A DNA stretch of 64,000 nucleotides, from the NCBI GenBank assembly GCA_038561985.1, contig CP073276.1:124001-188000 (forward strand), read 5' to 3'. The notes under the pieces were generated by a model, which saw only the letters and a program-made list of their open reading frames with translations, had not been told where the DNA came from and ran no database searches. The position numbers and the translations under genes were made by a program. The stretch comes from Petrimonas sulfuriphila. Its GTDB lineage: Bacteria > Bacteroidota > Bacteroidia > Bacteroidales > Dysgonomonadaceae. Of this stretch, positions 26,105-34,631 are shown one piece after another. The stretch's first letter is position 1; every line of letters starts with the position of its first letter.

Positions 26105-26698
26105 CTATCGTATCAGATAGAGTAGAGTGAATAGGAATAAGCTCTCGGGGTGATTATCTTGGGAAGCATACTCGCGTAGTTTCTCCATGGCTCTGTACAG
26201 TAATTTTCTTGCAGACTCCTCATTGATATTCAAAACTTCTGCTATTTCCTTGTGCTGCAAACCGATCATATATTTCAGATAAACAGCTTCACGCTGATTT
26301 GGTGTTAACTTGCTTAACAATGATTCCACTTTTTTCTTAATCAATTCGGCTTTTTCATTGCTAATGATATCATCCAGTACTGTGACTTGAATGGAAAATG
26401 AGTTTGGAAAAGAGACAATTTTCTCCCTGTGCCTCTCCTTTTTATTCAAATTTATGAGGCAATTTTTGAAAGTCTTGAATATATAAGCGGTGATATTTTC
26501 TACATGATGAAGCTTCTCTCTGGTAATGTACAGTTTGTAAAAGGTATTCTGCAGGGCATCTTTACATATCTCAGTCGGAATTCCCAAGCTGATTCCATAA
26601 GAGAATAGCTCATCTATATGTTTTTTATAGATAAGAGAGAAAGAGAGATTATCTCCCTCTTCCAGGAATTTCTTCCATTGATTATCAATTGATTCCAT
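26105..26698 (-). CDS. ECF RNA polymerase sigma factor (FecI/SusC-locus type)
   Basis: A 197-residue sigma-70-family factor. Region 2 lies at about 20-90 ('SLIYKKHIDELFSYGISLG', 'ALQNTFYKLYITREKLHHVENITAYIFKTFKNCLIN'). Region 4 lies at about 130-185, with the helix-turn-helix 'LTPNQREAVYLKYMIGLQHKEIAEVLNINEESARKLL'. It is the first gene of the sigma-fecR-susC-susD series and should direct polymerase to the susC promoter when released by FecR. Upstream of it lies a decayed IS4-type transposase, which may have replaced part of its original promoter region. Confidence 0.95.
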   Translation of the reverse strand: MESIDNQWKKFLEEGDNLSFSLIYKKHIDELFSYGISLGIPTEICKDALQNTFYKLYITREKLHHVENITAYIFKTFKNCLINLNKKERHREKIVSFPNSFSIQVTVLDDIISNEKAELIKKKVESLLSKLTPNQREAVYLKYMIGLQHKEIAEVLNINEESARKLLYRAMEKLREYASQDNHPESLFLFTLLYLIR

Positions 26699-26860
26699 TT
26701 ATCTCCCATGTTTGGCGTAACCAACAGCAGAATACAAATTAACATCATTTTTTTTTTACTGGCAAATGTTTAGATATTTTTTCATTGTTGTCCGGTAAAA
26801 CCGGTAATTTAAATTTTTGACACTAATTCAGTGGCTTTGCGCACTGTTTTTCGTGAGTTT
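26699..26860. other. upstream region of the sigma gene, with IS4-element end
   Basis: AT-rich. A 13-base dyad CCGGTAAAACCGG at about 26792-26804 and a T10 run near 26748-26757 stand out. This is where the end of the decayed IS4-type element should lie, but no matching inverted repeat could be found on the other side. No exact TAnnTTTG box reads towards the sigma gene. Confidence 0.35.
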
Positions 26861-27370
26861 CTAAAAGCAAGCCCCCTCCCATTGTGGAAAGAGCGAATAT
26901 TGATCAGTTATGCCATTTTGACGAGCCTTTTGCTCTTCAAGAAGCTCCTGCCAGGCTTTTTCTGGATTCTCAAAAAAACTTCTGACATCGATGTAACTCA
27001 TCAGATGCTGCCTGATGACAGAAACCATGTTTGAAAATGCCCATTTCCGCTTGATCTAGCTTTTGAGTATCATCAGCAGCAAGTTGGCCAGCATAACAGA
27101 CCAAATTTGTATGATAATGGCGTTTTCATTGTCTCCCAGAAAATATTTCAAGGGAAAGTTCTGTTTCAGCTGCTTGAAAAGCATCTCGATCTGCCATCTT
27201 TTTTTATAAATCTGTGCGATTACTTCTGCAGGAAGTTCCATATTATTGGTGATGAACTCAAACAGGAGCCCATTGGTGGAATCCCAGTAAGCAATGCGTC
27301 ATGAGAGATTCTTTTCAGTTTTTTGTTCTTACCGTAAGAAAGCTCAATGAGTTCATCTTTACACAACAAG
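26861..27370 (-). pseudogene. IS4-family transposase C-terminal remnant, with frameshift and stop
   Basis: Reading leftwards from 27370: 'DELIELSYGKNKKLK', a frameshift, then 'RIAYWDSTNGLLFEFITNN', 'VIAQIYKKRWQIEMLFKQLKQNF' (with the catalytic Glu in WQIE), 'IQIWSVMLANLLLMILKS', an in-frame TAG at 27057, and 'IKRKWAFSNMVSVIRQHL' up to a final stop at 26861. This is the C-terminal third of an IS4-type DDE transposase, truncated at its start and inactivated by one frameshift and one nonsense codon. It abuts the end of the topoisomerase gene, three bases away. Confidence 0.8.
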
Positions 27371-27371
27371 G

Positions 27372-30080
27372 TTAATCGAACAGGCTCATCTGTCCGGTGA
27401 TTTCATCCAGCAAGTCGGCATCGTTGATGTTGAGAGGTTCTTCCGCTTCAATCTCAACTTTCAACGGCTTGTCTTTTTCATCCTCTTCGGGTTCAGGAAA
27501 ACGTGTTGGCTCTAACTCCTTCACCTCTTTCACCTCGTAATTGGAAATCCTTTTTCCTTTGGCTTTAAAACTTTTCACGCCGATAAATTCTTCCACATCA
27601 ATTTCAAGCGGCTCGCGGAAATCATCACCGCCGCCGAAAATGGCCTCCACACGCGGATAAACCACATCGGTCAGCAAAAACAACTTCGAATCGGGATTGT
27701 CTCCTAAGAAATTGGCTGCCTTATCGGTTGCATCGAACGTAAAACGCTTCAAATAAGCATATCCCTGATCGGCATCGAAAAGAGCAGCAGACCATATCTT
27801 GCCTTCATCGTACTTTTCAATGCGGACAAAATCGGGCTCAAAATGGTTACTCAAATCAAAATTGCACGTATAGAAATCCCCGTCCCTATTGACAACCAAT
27901 ATCTTATCCGACCCTAAAAATTCACCCAGATACAAGCCCTCTTCATCGTAGTTAAGCCGCAGCACGTCTGGATCGAACCAAACCTTCCGTCCTCCCAGTG
28001 TTGAGAGTCCTTTTTGTTTAAGCATAATGCGATGTACGTCGGCTTTTGTCAGAATATTTCCCATCGCTCCCCTACCCTTGATGGCGATCTCGCTGAAATC
28101 CTTCTCAAACTGTAAAATCCGTTGACGGGGTTTGGGTTTCAGGATGACCCGCACGGTCTCAGCTTCGCCGTTGGGGTTTGCGCTGAAATAAACGATGCGT
28201 GAAGCAGTCTTTCCCTGCGTCACATCATAATCCTTGTCTCGTGTAACTCCTGTTACCGGGAAACGCTTGATGTAATGTGCACCCGATTTCCCGTGACGGT
28301 AAATCACGTTATAAATGGTTCTCTTATCGTTCTTCTTAAAGACGTTAGCATATAAAATTCCTTTTCCCACAAACATTTTATCGCTAACCTTTACCACTTT
28401 GTATTTTCCGTCCTTGAAGAAAACGATGATGTCGTCAATATCGGAACAGTTGCAGACAAATTCGTCTTTCTTCAACCCGGTTCCGATGAATCCTTCTTCA
28501 CGATTAATGTATAATTTTTCATTGGCTTCCGCCACCTTAACAGCTTCGATATTCTCAAAACTGCGAATTTCCGTACGTCGTGGATAATTCTTGCCGTACT
28601 TTTCTTTCAGCATCAGGTACCACGAGATGGTGTAATCGGTCAGGTTATCCAAATGGTGGTTGATCTCTTCTATCTCGCCCCTGAACCTGGCAATATTCTC
28701 TTCGGCCTTGTCGGAATTGAATTTCAGGATACGCGCCATCTTTATCTCCATCAGCCTCAGGATATCCTCCGATGTTATTTCGCGGATAAATGACGGCTTG
28801 TACGGTTCCAGGCGCTTATCGATATGGGCGACAGCAATCTCCATATTCCGGGCATTCTCAAACTCATTGTCCTTGTAAATGCGCTCTTCGATAAATATTT
28901 TCTCGAGTGATGCAAAAAGGAGGGCCTCCTGTTTTTCCTGTTTTTCAATTTCCAGTTCCAAACGGAGAAGCTCTTTAGTGCGATCGGTGGAGATGCGGAG
29001 CACATCGCTGACGGTAAGAAAATGCGGTTTGTCGTCCTCAATGATACAGCAATTGGGTGAAATATTGATCTCACAATCCGTAAATGCGTATAGGGCGTCG
29101 ATGGTCCTGTCGGACGAAACCCCGGGAGCAAGCTGCACATGAATCTCCACATTTGCAGCCGTAATATCGTCCACTTTTCGGATCTTTATCTTTCCCCGGT
29201 CGTTTGCTTTGATGATCGATTCTACAACAGAAGCCGTTGTTTTTCCATACGGCAGGCTAGTGATAACCAATGTCTTGTTATCGAGTTTTTTTATCGAGGC
29301 ACGTACTTTTACCGACCCGCCCCGTTCGCCATCGTTGTATTTCTCCACATCGATATATCCACCGGTTTGGAAGTCGGGAAACAGGCTGAACTTCTTCCCC
29401 TGCAGGTATGCAACAGATGCATCGCACAGTTCGTTGAAGTTGTGCGGTAAAATTTTAGAGGTCAGGCCCACAGCAATACCCTCCGTGCCTTGCGCCAGCA
29501 GCAGCGGGAACTTAGCCGGTAGTGTTACGGGCTCTTTGTTTCGCCCGTCGTACGACGGTTTCCATTCGGTAGTTTTGGCATTAAAAAGAACCTCGAGAGC
29601 AAATTTTGTCAAGCGTGCTTCTATATACCTGGGTGCAGCAGCTCCATCTCCGGTATGTACGTTTCCCCAGTTACCCTGACAGTCGATTAGCATGTCTTTC
29701 TGGCCAAGCTGAACCAGTGCATCGCCGATGGAGGCATCACCGTGCGGGTGAAACTGCATGGTAAAACCGATAATGTTCGCCACCTTGTTGTACCTCCCGT
29801 CATCCATTCGCTTCATAGCGTGAAGAATACGGCGCTGTACCGGCTTCAGTCCGTCAGTAACATGCGGAACCGCACGCTCCAGAATCACATACGACGCATA
29901 GTCCAGAAACCAGTCCTGATACATCCGGGAAAGGTTCATGGGGGAGTCTTCGGCTAGCCGGGTAATAATTCGGGGATTGGAGTGTTGCGAAGAATCGGAA
30001 AGAAGAATATCGTCCTCTTCCGGATTCATTTGCATATCTTTATCTTCAAAATCTTCTTCGTTGCTATCTTTTAATGACAT
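27372..30080 (-). CDS. parC: DNA topoisomerase IV subunit A (gyrase/topoisomerase IV A family)
   Basis: A 902-residue type IIA topoisomerase A subunit that cleaves and rejoins DNA for decatenation. An acidic extension (1-45) precedes the winged-helix/tower core. The quinolone-site segment is 'HPHGDASIGDAL' (111-122) and the catalytic Tyr is Y152 in 'APRYIEARL'. Residues about 510-820 form a degenerate beta-pinwheel, and a charged Glu-rich tail ends with G-Q-M-S-L-F-D. The absence of a clear GyrA box and the overall form fit the ParC-like subunit of Bacteroidetes; GyrA is the alternative. It is transcribed from a promoter at 30107-30138, divergently from the M48 protease. The partner parE is not in the window. 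Confidence 0.9.
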   Translation of the reverse strand: MSLKDSNEEDFEDKDMQMNPEEDDILLSDSSQHSNPRIITRLAEDSPMNLSRMYQDWFLDYASYVILERAVPHVTDGLKPVQRRILHAMKRMDDGRYNKVANIIGFTMQFHPHGDASIGDALVQLGQKDMLIDCQGNWGNVHTGDGAAAPRYIEARLTKFALEVLFNAKTTEWKPSYDGRNKEPVTLPAKFPLLLAQGTEGIAVGLTSKILPHNFNELCDASVAYLQGKKFSLFPDFQTGGYIDVEKYNDGERGGSVKVRASIKKLDNKTLVITSLPYGKTTASVVESIIKANDRGKIKIRKVDDITAANVEIHVQLAPGVSSDRTIDALYAFTDCEINISPNCCIIEDDKPHFLTVSDVLRISTDRTKELLRLELEIEKQEKQEALLFASLEKIFIEERIYKDNEFENARNMEIAVAHIDKRLEPYKPSFIREITSEDILRLMEIKMARILKFNSDKAEENIARFRGEIEEINHHLDNLTDYTISWYLMLKEKYGKNYPRRTEIRSFENIEAVKVAEANEKLYINREEGFIGTGLKKDEFVCNCSDIDDIIVFFKDGKYKVVKVSDKMFVGKGILYANVFKKNDKRTIYNVIYRHGKSGAHYIKRFPVTGVTRDKDYDVTQGKTASRIVYFSANPNGEAETVRVILKPKPRQRILQFEKDFSEIAIKGRGAMGNILTKADVHRIMLKQKGLSTLGGRKVWFDPDVLRLNYDEEGLYLGEFLGSDKILVVNRDGDFYTCNFDLSNHFEPDFVRIEKYDEGKIWSAALFDADQGYAYLKRFTFDATDKAANFLGDNPDSKLFLLTDVVYPRVEAIFGGGDDFREPLEIDVEEFIGVKSFKAKGKRISNYEVKEVKELEPTRFPEPEEDEKDKPLKVEIEAEEPLNINDADLLDEITGQMSLFD

Positions 30081-30106
30081 ATACTGTTTCAGGTTGAAAA
30101 AACATT

Positions 30107-30138
30107 CAAAGTTACCTTTTTTTTGCGTGATTTACAAA
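30107..30138 (-). promoter_or_regulatory. Bacteroidetes promoter of the topoisomerase IV A gene
   Basis: On the minus strand, TTTG (-33, 30138-30135), a 20-base spacer, then TAACTTTG (-7, 30114-30107). Both boxes match the consensus, and the start codon is 27 bases downstream. Confidence 0.75.
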
Positions 30139-30345
30139 CGAAAGCCAAGGGCATTTCTATTTTCCGTCATGTGGACAATTCTCGGAAAAATTACAGTGGA
30201 TGTGTGTTTTTTTGATGCCGGGTAAACTACTTCCCCAAAAATGTGTTATTAGTAAAAGGAAATACTAGTTGTTTTAGTCTCGCATACATTAATGATTAAT
30301 ATACGGCTAAAGTAAAACTCAAAAATTAACAACAAAACAAAAACT

Positions 30346-31257
30346 ATGGAAAGAAAAAAATTAAATCAACCGGTGAAATTTTCTTTAGTAATGGTCATCG
30401 CCCTCGCTCTTTTACAAGGCTGTGGAAGCGTTCCCTTCACTGGAAGAAGACAATTAAGCCTGGTTTCGAACGAACAGGTGGTTGCACTTAGCTTGCAGCA
30501 GTACCAGGATTTTATGCGTTCTGCGCCTCTTGAAAGGAGTACGACCAACGCCGAGATGGTAAAAAGGGTGGGCTCCCGGATTGCCAACGCCGTGGAAACA
30601 TTTTACAAGAATAACGGTTATGAATCTGAGCTGCAGTATTATCAGTGGGAGTTTAACTTGGTTAAAGACAAAAGCGTGAATGCATTTGCCATGCCCGGTG
30701 GAAAAATTGTTATCTACGATGGATTACTTCCGGTGACACAAACGGAGGAGGCTTTAGCAGTGGTGGTCGGACACGAAGTTGCCCATGTCATTGCCCGGCA
30801 TGCTCAGGAAAGAATCAGCCAGCAGATGGCCCTGCAATACGGGGGAGCTGTTGCCGGCGGCCTTTTAGGCAATTCGGTAGGGGCACAAATCGGTCAACAG
30901 GTATTCGGTCTTGGCGCTCAATTTGGAGTGATGATGCCGTATGCCCGTAAACAAGAATACGAAGCCGATGAAATAGGGCTCATTGTCATGGCCCTGGCAG
31001 GATACAATCCTCAGGCAGCAGTTCCCTTCTGGACGAGAATGGCACAAAGTTCTCAAGGTGGTGCTCCACCCGAATTTCTTAGCACTCACCCGACGGACGA
31101 AAAGCGCATCGCACGCATTCAGCAAATTATGCCCAACGTACAGCAGTACTATAAAGGAACCGGCGTTCAGAACACGACGAGTGAGCCCATAAAAACCCAG
31201 GCTCCTGTTCCCGCAAAAACGGAAGAAGCAAAAACTTCGAAAGAGTGGACGTTTTAG
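30346..31257 (+). CDS. M48 family zinc metallopeptidase, lipoprotein (BepA/LoiP-like)
   Basis: A 303-residue lipoprotein (signal ending L-L-Q-G-C, Cys about 27) with an M48 peptidase domain. The zinc motif is HEVAH (H143-H147) and the third ligand Glu is E206 in 'QEYEADEIGL'. 'LVSNEQVVALSLQQYQDFM' is the typical start of the periplasmic M48 quality-control proteases, which degrade misfolded outer-membrane proteins. A low-complexity Pro/Lys/Glu tail follows about residue 270. It is probably anchored to the inner leaflet of the outer membrane. A strong terminator follows at 31291, so it is transcribed alone. Confidence 0.92.
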   Translation: MERKKLNQPVKFSLVMVIALALLQGCGSVPFTGRRQLSLVSNEQVVALSLQQYQDFMRSAPLERSTTNAEMVKRVGSRIANAVETFYKNNGYESELQYYQWEFNLVKDKSVNAFAMPGGKIVIYDGLLPVTQTEEALAVVVGHEVAHVIARHAQERISQQMALQYGGAVAGGLLGNSVGAQIGQQVFGLGAQFGVMMPYARKQEYEADEIGLIVMALAGYNPQAAVPFWTRMAQSSQGGAPPEFLSTHPTDEKRIARIQQIMPNVQQYYKGTGVQNTTSEPIKTQAPVPAKTEEAKTSKEWTF

Positions 31258-31290
31258 TCCGGATAATACCTCAATGACAAATTTAGTTAA

Positions 31291-31316
31291 GGGGTCGCTA
31301 TGCGATCCCTTTTTTT
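31291..31316 (+). terminator. Rho-independent terminator after the M48 gene
   Basis: GGGGTCGC / GCGATCCC stem (one G-U pair) with a 3-base loop, followed by seven T, 33 bases after the stop codon. Confidence 0.85.
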
Positions 31317-31386
31317 GGGACTGTCACCAGCGAGGGGAAATCATGTTTTAAAGATCGATAAAGTAGCTTTAATACAAAATAATGGC

Positions 31387-31394
31387 TAACTTTG
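31387..31394 (+). promoter_or_regulatory. Bacteroidetes -7 box for aspA
   Basis: TAACTTTG matches TAnnTTTG. Transcription from it would start near 31400, so the ATG at 31455 rather than the in-frame TTG at 31392 must be the start codon. Confidence 0.65.
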
Positions 31395-31454
31395 GCCAAT
31401 GTGAAAAAACCAATAGACCATTCACCTTGGATTACTTTAAATATTCGATTTATT

Positions 31455-32891
31455 ATGAACAAGACAACCTCTAAGTTTAGCAGAGACACACGCACCGAGC
31501 ACGATCTTATCGGAGCTATGGAAATCCCCACAGCAAGTTATTTCGGTATTCAAACCCTCCGGGCAGTAGAAAACTTTGACATTAGCCGTTCAAAACTTCA
31601 TCATTACCCCCAGCTCATCCGGGGTTTGGCAGATGTGAAAGCAGCTGCAGCACTGGCCAACAAAGAACTTGAATTGTTAAACCCCGTCATTGCCGATGCC
31701 ATTGTGGAAGCCTGCAGGGAAATTAAACACGGCAAACTCCACGATCAGTTTGTGGTGGATATGGTACAAGGTGGTGCAGGCACCTCAACCAACATGAATG
31801 CCAACGAAGTAATTGCCAACCGGGCATTGGAAATTCTAGGGTTCGAGAAGGGAGATTACACCCATTGTCACCCCAACAACCACGTAAATCTTTCTCAATC
31901 TACCAACGATGCTTATCCCACAGCGCTGAAAATAGCCTTATACCGAAGTATCGGCGAATTGATTAACGCATTGGAGAAATTGATTGTCGTTTTCCGGGAA
32001 AAAGGGAAAGAGTTTGCAGAAGTCATAAAAATGGGACGCACGCAGTTACAAGACGCCGTTCCTATGACACTTGGCCAAGAGTTTGATGCATTTGCCACAA
32101 CTTTAGAGGAAGAAGTATCACGATTGAGCCAAAACCGCCAGTTACTTCTCGAAACCAATATGGGAGCAACGGCTATTGGGACAGGAATCAACTCCGACCC
32201 GGAATACACGGTAATCTGCACCCGTTACCTGGCAGAAATATCGGATATTGCCGTCGTTGCTGCCGATAACCTGATCGAAGCCACCAGCGACACGGGGGTT
32301 TTCATCATGAACTCATCGGTTATTAAACGGTTAGCCGTAAAACTATCAAAAATCTGCAACGACCTGCGATTACTTTCCTCTGGACCAAGAACAGGACTGA
32401 ACGAGATTAACTTACCCCCCATGCAGCCTGGTTCTTCCATTATGCCCGGCAAAGTAAATCCGGTTATTCCCGAAGTGGTCAATCAAATTGCCTACAAGGT
32501 CATTGGCAATGATTTAACCGTGACCATGGCATCGGAAGCCGGACAACTCCAGCTGAATGTTATGGAACCCATAATCGCCTATTCGCTGATGGAGAACATC
32601 GAAATGCTTATCAACGGCATCAATACACTGAGAAGCAAATGTATTTCCGGAATCACGGCAAACCAAGATCGCTGCAGGGATATGGTGTTAAATAGTATTG
32701 GCTTGGTTACGGCATTAAATCCGTACCTGGGATATGAAGACTCTACCCGGGTAGCTGCCGAAGCATTAAGAACAGGAAAGGGCGTTTATGATATCGTACT
32801 GGAAAACAAACTGATTGCCCAAGAGGAGTTGGATGAAATACTGAAGCCGGAAAATATGATCCGGCCTCGAAGAATAAACAAGTTAAAATAA
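31455..32891 (+). CDS. aspA: aspartate ammonia-lyase (aspartase)
   Basis: Reversibly removes ammonia from L-aspartate to give fumarate; in anaerobic Bacteroidales this feeds fumarate respiration. The 478-residue length is normal for the fumarase/aspartase superfamily. The ATG at 31455 is chosen because the -7 box lies at 31387 and because 'MNKTTSKFSRDTRTEHDLIG' is the usual start ('ERDLLG'-like). Signatures: 'GIQTLRAVENF' near 30, 'QGGAGTSTNMNANEV' near 103, and the catalytic loop 'GSSIMPGKVNPVIPE' at 326-340 with the base Ser. Cytosolic tetramer. Aspartase rather than fumarase is supported by the 'GIQTLRA' segment. Confidence 0.93.
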   Translation: MNKTTSKFSRDTRTEHDLIGAMEIPTASYFGIQTLRAVENFDISRSKLHHYPQLIRGLADVKAAAALANKELELLNPVIADAIVEACREIKHGKLHDQFVVDMVQGGAGTSTNMNANEVIANRALEILGFEKGDYTHCHPNNHVNLSQSTNDAYPTALKIALYRSIGELINALEKLIVVFREKGKEFAEVIKMGRTQLQDAVPMTLGQEFDAFATTLEEEVSRLSQNRQLLLETNMGATAIGTGINSDPEYTVICTRYLAEISDIAVVAADNLIEATSDTGVFIMNSSVIKRLAVKLSKICNDLRLLSSGPRTGLNEINLPPMQPGSSIMPGKVNPVIPEVVNQIAYKVIGNDLTVTMASEAGQLQLNVMEPIIAYSLMENIEMLINGINTLRSKCISGITANQDRCRDMVLNSIGLVTALNPYLGYEDSTRVAAEALRTGKGVYDIVLENKLIAQEELDEILKPENMIRPRRINKLK

Positions 32892-32894
32892 AAG

Positions 32895-33350
32895 TTATTT
32901 CCGCAGCCGATGGAATGATCTGACTAAAATCTCGTCGGCACCGATCCTACGGATGGCGAGATAGGTCAAGATAATGGCAATAACCGGCATAATTGCACCA
33001 ATACCGATCTTTTGAAACTGTAATCCGGCTTCGGGATTGATATTGAAAATCAAAAACCCAAAATAAAGGTAAAATCCGACCATCAGAAAGATATTAAAAA
33101 TAGATATCCGGATTTGTAAAATTCGGGTTTTGTACAGGAAAACTGTCACAATCGGCAAAAGAGCGCTGATGGCACCAATAGCAAAAAGTGCCCAAGTGGA
33201 ACTTTCAAGGTCTCCGCTCCTGTACATTCCCATCGCTTCAAAAACAACAGGATCACCGTTATAGAAAAAAGAAGCCAGAGGGGTTACCGTAGCCACCAGC
33301 ATACAAACTGAGGCAAGCAGTAAAAACAGGGTTTGAATTCTCTGAAGCAT
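32895..33350 (-). CDS. DUF4293 family four-helix membrane protein
   Basis: A 151-residue inner-membrane protein with four predicted helices (about 6-26, 52-72, 80-100, 112-132) and a basic C-terminus 'RRIGADEILVRSFHRLRK'. The opening 'MLQRIQTLFLLLASVCM' and this ending are the hallmarks of Bacteroidetes DUF4293; function unknown. It is last in the bamD-omega-DUF4293 unit (9 bases after the omega-like gene) and converges on aspA with only three bases between the two stops. Confidence 0.85.
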   Translation of the reverse strand: MLQRIQTLFLLLASVCMLVATVTPLASFFYNGDPVVFEAMGMYRSGDLESSTWALFAIGAISALLPIVTVFLYKTRILQIRISIFNIFLMVGFYLYFGFLIFNINPEAGLQFQKIGIGAIMPVIAIILTYLAIRRIGADEILVRSFHRLRK

Positions 33351-33359
33351 ACCGTTCTG

Positions 33360-33692
33360 TTAAAACTGCTCTTTTTCTTTGGCAGGATTGCGGTAATAAA
33401 TTTCCCCTTCCTTCCAGTCTTGCAGGGCTATCAGTGAAGGTTTCGGGAGTTTTTCGTAAAAACGCGAAATTTCTATCTGTTCGTGATTTTCAAAAACTTC
33501 CTCCAGATTGTCTGTATATGAAGCAAACTCCTGTAATTTGGTATCCAGGTCCTGCTTCATCTCGACAGAAAGCTGATTAGCTCTTTTACTGATTATGCGG
33601 ACCATCTCATAGACATTCCCCACCGGCTCGGCAAGTTTCATCACATCACGGGTTTCGGTGTTCTGAGGTGCATTTGTTCTTCTGTAATCCAT
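33360..33692 (-). CDS. rpoZ: RNA polymerase omega-like subunit (Bacteroidetes RpoZ family)
   Basis: A 110-residue protein. 'MDYRRTNAPQNTETRDVMKL' at the start and the middle segment 'VYEMVRIISKRANQLSVEMK' match the omega fold, where the A-N-Q/R region contacts the beta' subunit C-terminus. The remainder is a lineage-specific acidic tail ending 'WKEGEIYYRNPAKEKEQF'. It supports polymerase assembly. It lies between bamD and DUF4293, an arrangement I recall as usual for Bacteroidales. The assignment rests on family recall, as omega is weakly conserved. Confidence 0.82.
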   Translation of the reverse strand: MDYRRTNAPQNTETRDVMKLAEPVGNVYEMVRIISKRANQLSVEMKQDLDTKLQEFASYTDNLEEVFENHEQIEISRFYEKLPKPSLIALQDWKEGEIYYRNPAKEKEQF

Positions 33693-33739
33693 TTTATATG
33701 CTAATTCTTAGTTATATTCCTTGTGTTCAATTAATTGAT

Positions 33740-34552
33740 TTATGACGGCAGCACGTCTATTTTACTTTGCGCCTTCTTGTAGTATCTGTCAGCTTCCGGC
33801 ATGTATTTTCCGTTTGGGAAAGTATTTTTGTAATTGAAATACTCATCAAGCACCATACGGTATCGTTCGGGCTGGGTCCCTAATGTACTGCGTTCGGCAT
33901 ACTCAAAACGGGCACGGAGGATAATCATCTGATACTCCTCGTTGTATTTCGAAAACGGGTAGCTTTTCATTGCTTCACGAGCAGTTATGACTGCCGATTC
34001 GTAATTGTTACCCATATAATTTCCCAGGTTCAAGTATAACTGCGCAGCCAACAGCTCTTTATGAGCCAACTTCTCCTGCAACTCAAACATATAGTTCTTG
34101 GCTTGTTCCGATCGCTCACTTTGAGGATATTCTTCCATGTAGCGCTGAAACTCGGCAATGGCCTTATATGTTTTAGATTGATCCAGCTTGGAATCGGGAG
34201 AATCGAGATATAAACCGTAAGCTGCATAAAACAAGGCCGGCTCAGCATACTCTCCCTTGGGGTATGTATTGTAGTAAGTAGTAAACATCTCCGTTGCAGA
34301 CAGGTAGTCCTTTGAATTATAATAACTTTGTCCCAACAGATATAACGACTCCTCTGCCCTGGCAGTTCCTTTGAAAAAAGGCACCAGTTCCTCGAGCAAG
34401 GTAATAGAGCGACTGTATTTACCTTCTTCGAAATACTTCTTTGCGTATGTGTATTTCACATCCTTATCGGTACTTTTCAAAATCTTGTTGTATTCGCCGC
34501 ACGAAGTCAGCAACACAGCAAGCAATAAAAAATATACAGGTTTTACTCTCAT
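33740..34552 (-). CDS. bamD: outer membrane protein assembly factor BamD
   Basis: A 270-residue lipoprotein with lipobox 'VLLTSCGEYNKILKS' (Cys about 18) and five TPR-like repeats ('AKKYFEEGKYSRSITLLEEL', 'EESLYLLGQSYYNSKDYLSA', 'ALFYAAYGLY' and so on). BamD works with BamA to fold outer-membrane barrels and sits at the periplasmic face of the outer membrane. It is the first gene of a three-gene unit with its own -7 box at 34576. Length is slightly above the proteobacterial form. Confidence 0.93.
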   Translation of the reverse strand: MRVKPVYFLLLAVLLTSCGEYNKILKSTDKDVKYTYAKKYFEEGKYSRSITLLEELVPFFKGTARAEESLYLLGQSYYNSKDYLSATEMFTTYYNTYPKGEYAEPALFYAAYGLYLDSPDSKLDQSKTYKAIAEFQRYMEEYPQSERSEQAKNYMFELQEKLAHKELLAAQLYLNLGNYMGNNYESAVITAREAMKSYPFSKYNEEYQMIILRARFEYAERSTLGTQPERYRMVLDEYFNYKNTFPNGKYMPEADRYYKKAQSKIDVLPS

Positions 34553-34575
34553 TTCGTAAAATCGATTTTAGCGCA

Positions 34576-34583
34576 CAAATTTA
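34576..34583 (-). promoter_or_regulatory. Bacteroidetes -7 box for bamD
   Basis: TAAATTTG on the minus strand, 23 bases before the bamD start. No clear -33 TTTG. Confidence 0.55.
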
Positions 34584-34631
34584 CGGAAACTTTCTCAGTT
34601 TTAGTTCATCGAAAGCCAATTTTATTCTATT

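Noticed and set aside
26831-27034. 67-codon plus-strand open frame upstream of topoisomerase IV A
   Set aside because: It is the complement of the decayed IS4-type transposase, whose minus-strand reading gives clear family sequence.
29209-29679. 156-codon plus-strand open frame opposite topoisomerase IV A
   Set aside because: Covers the most conserved part of the topoisomerase; composition typical of an antisense frame.
31392-31454. TTG at 31392 as the aspA start
   Set aside because: It lies inside the -7 box and upstream of the expected transcription start; ATG at 31455 fits the family.
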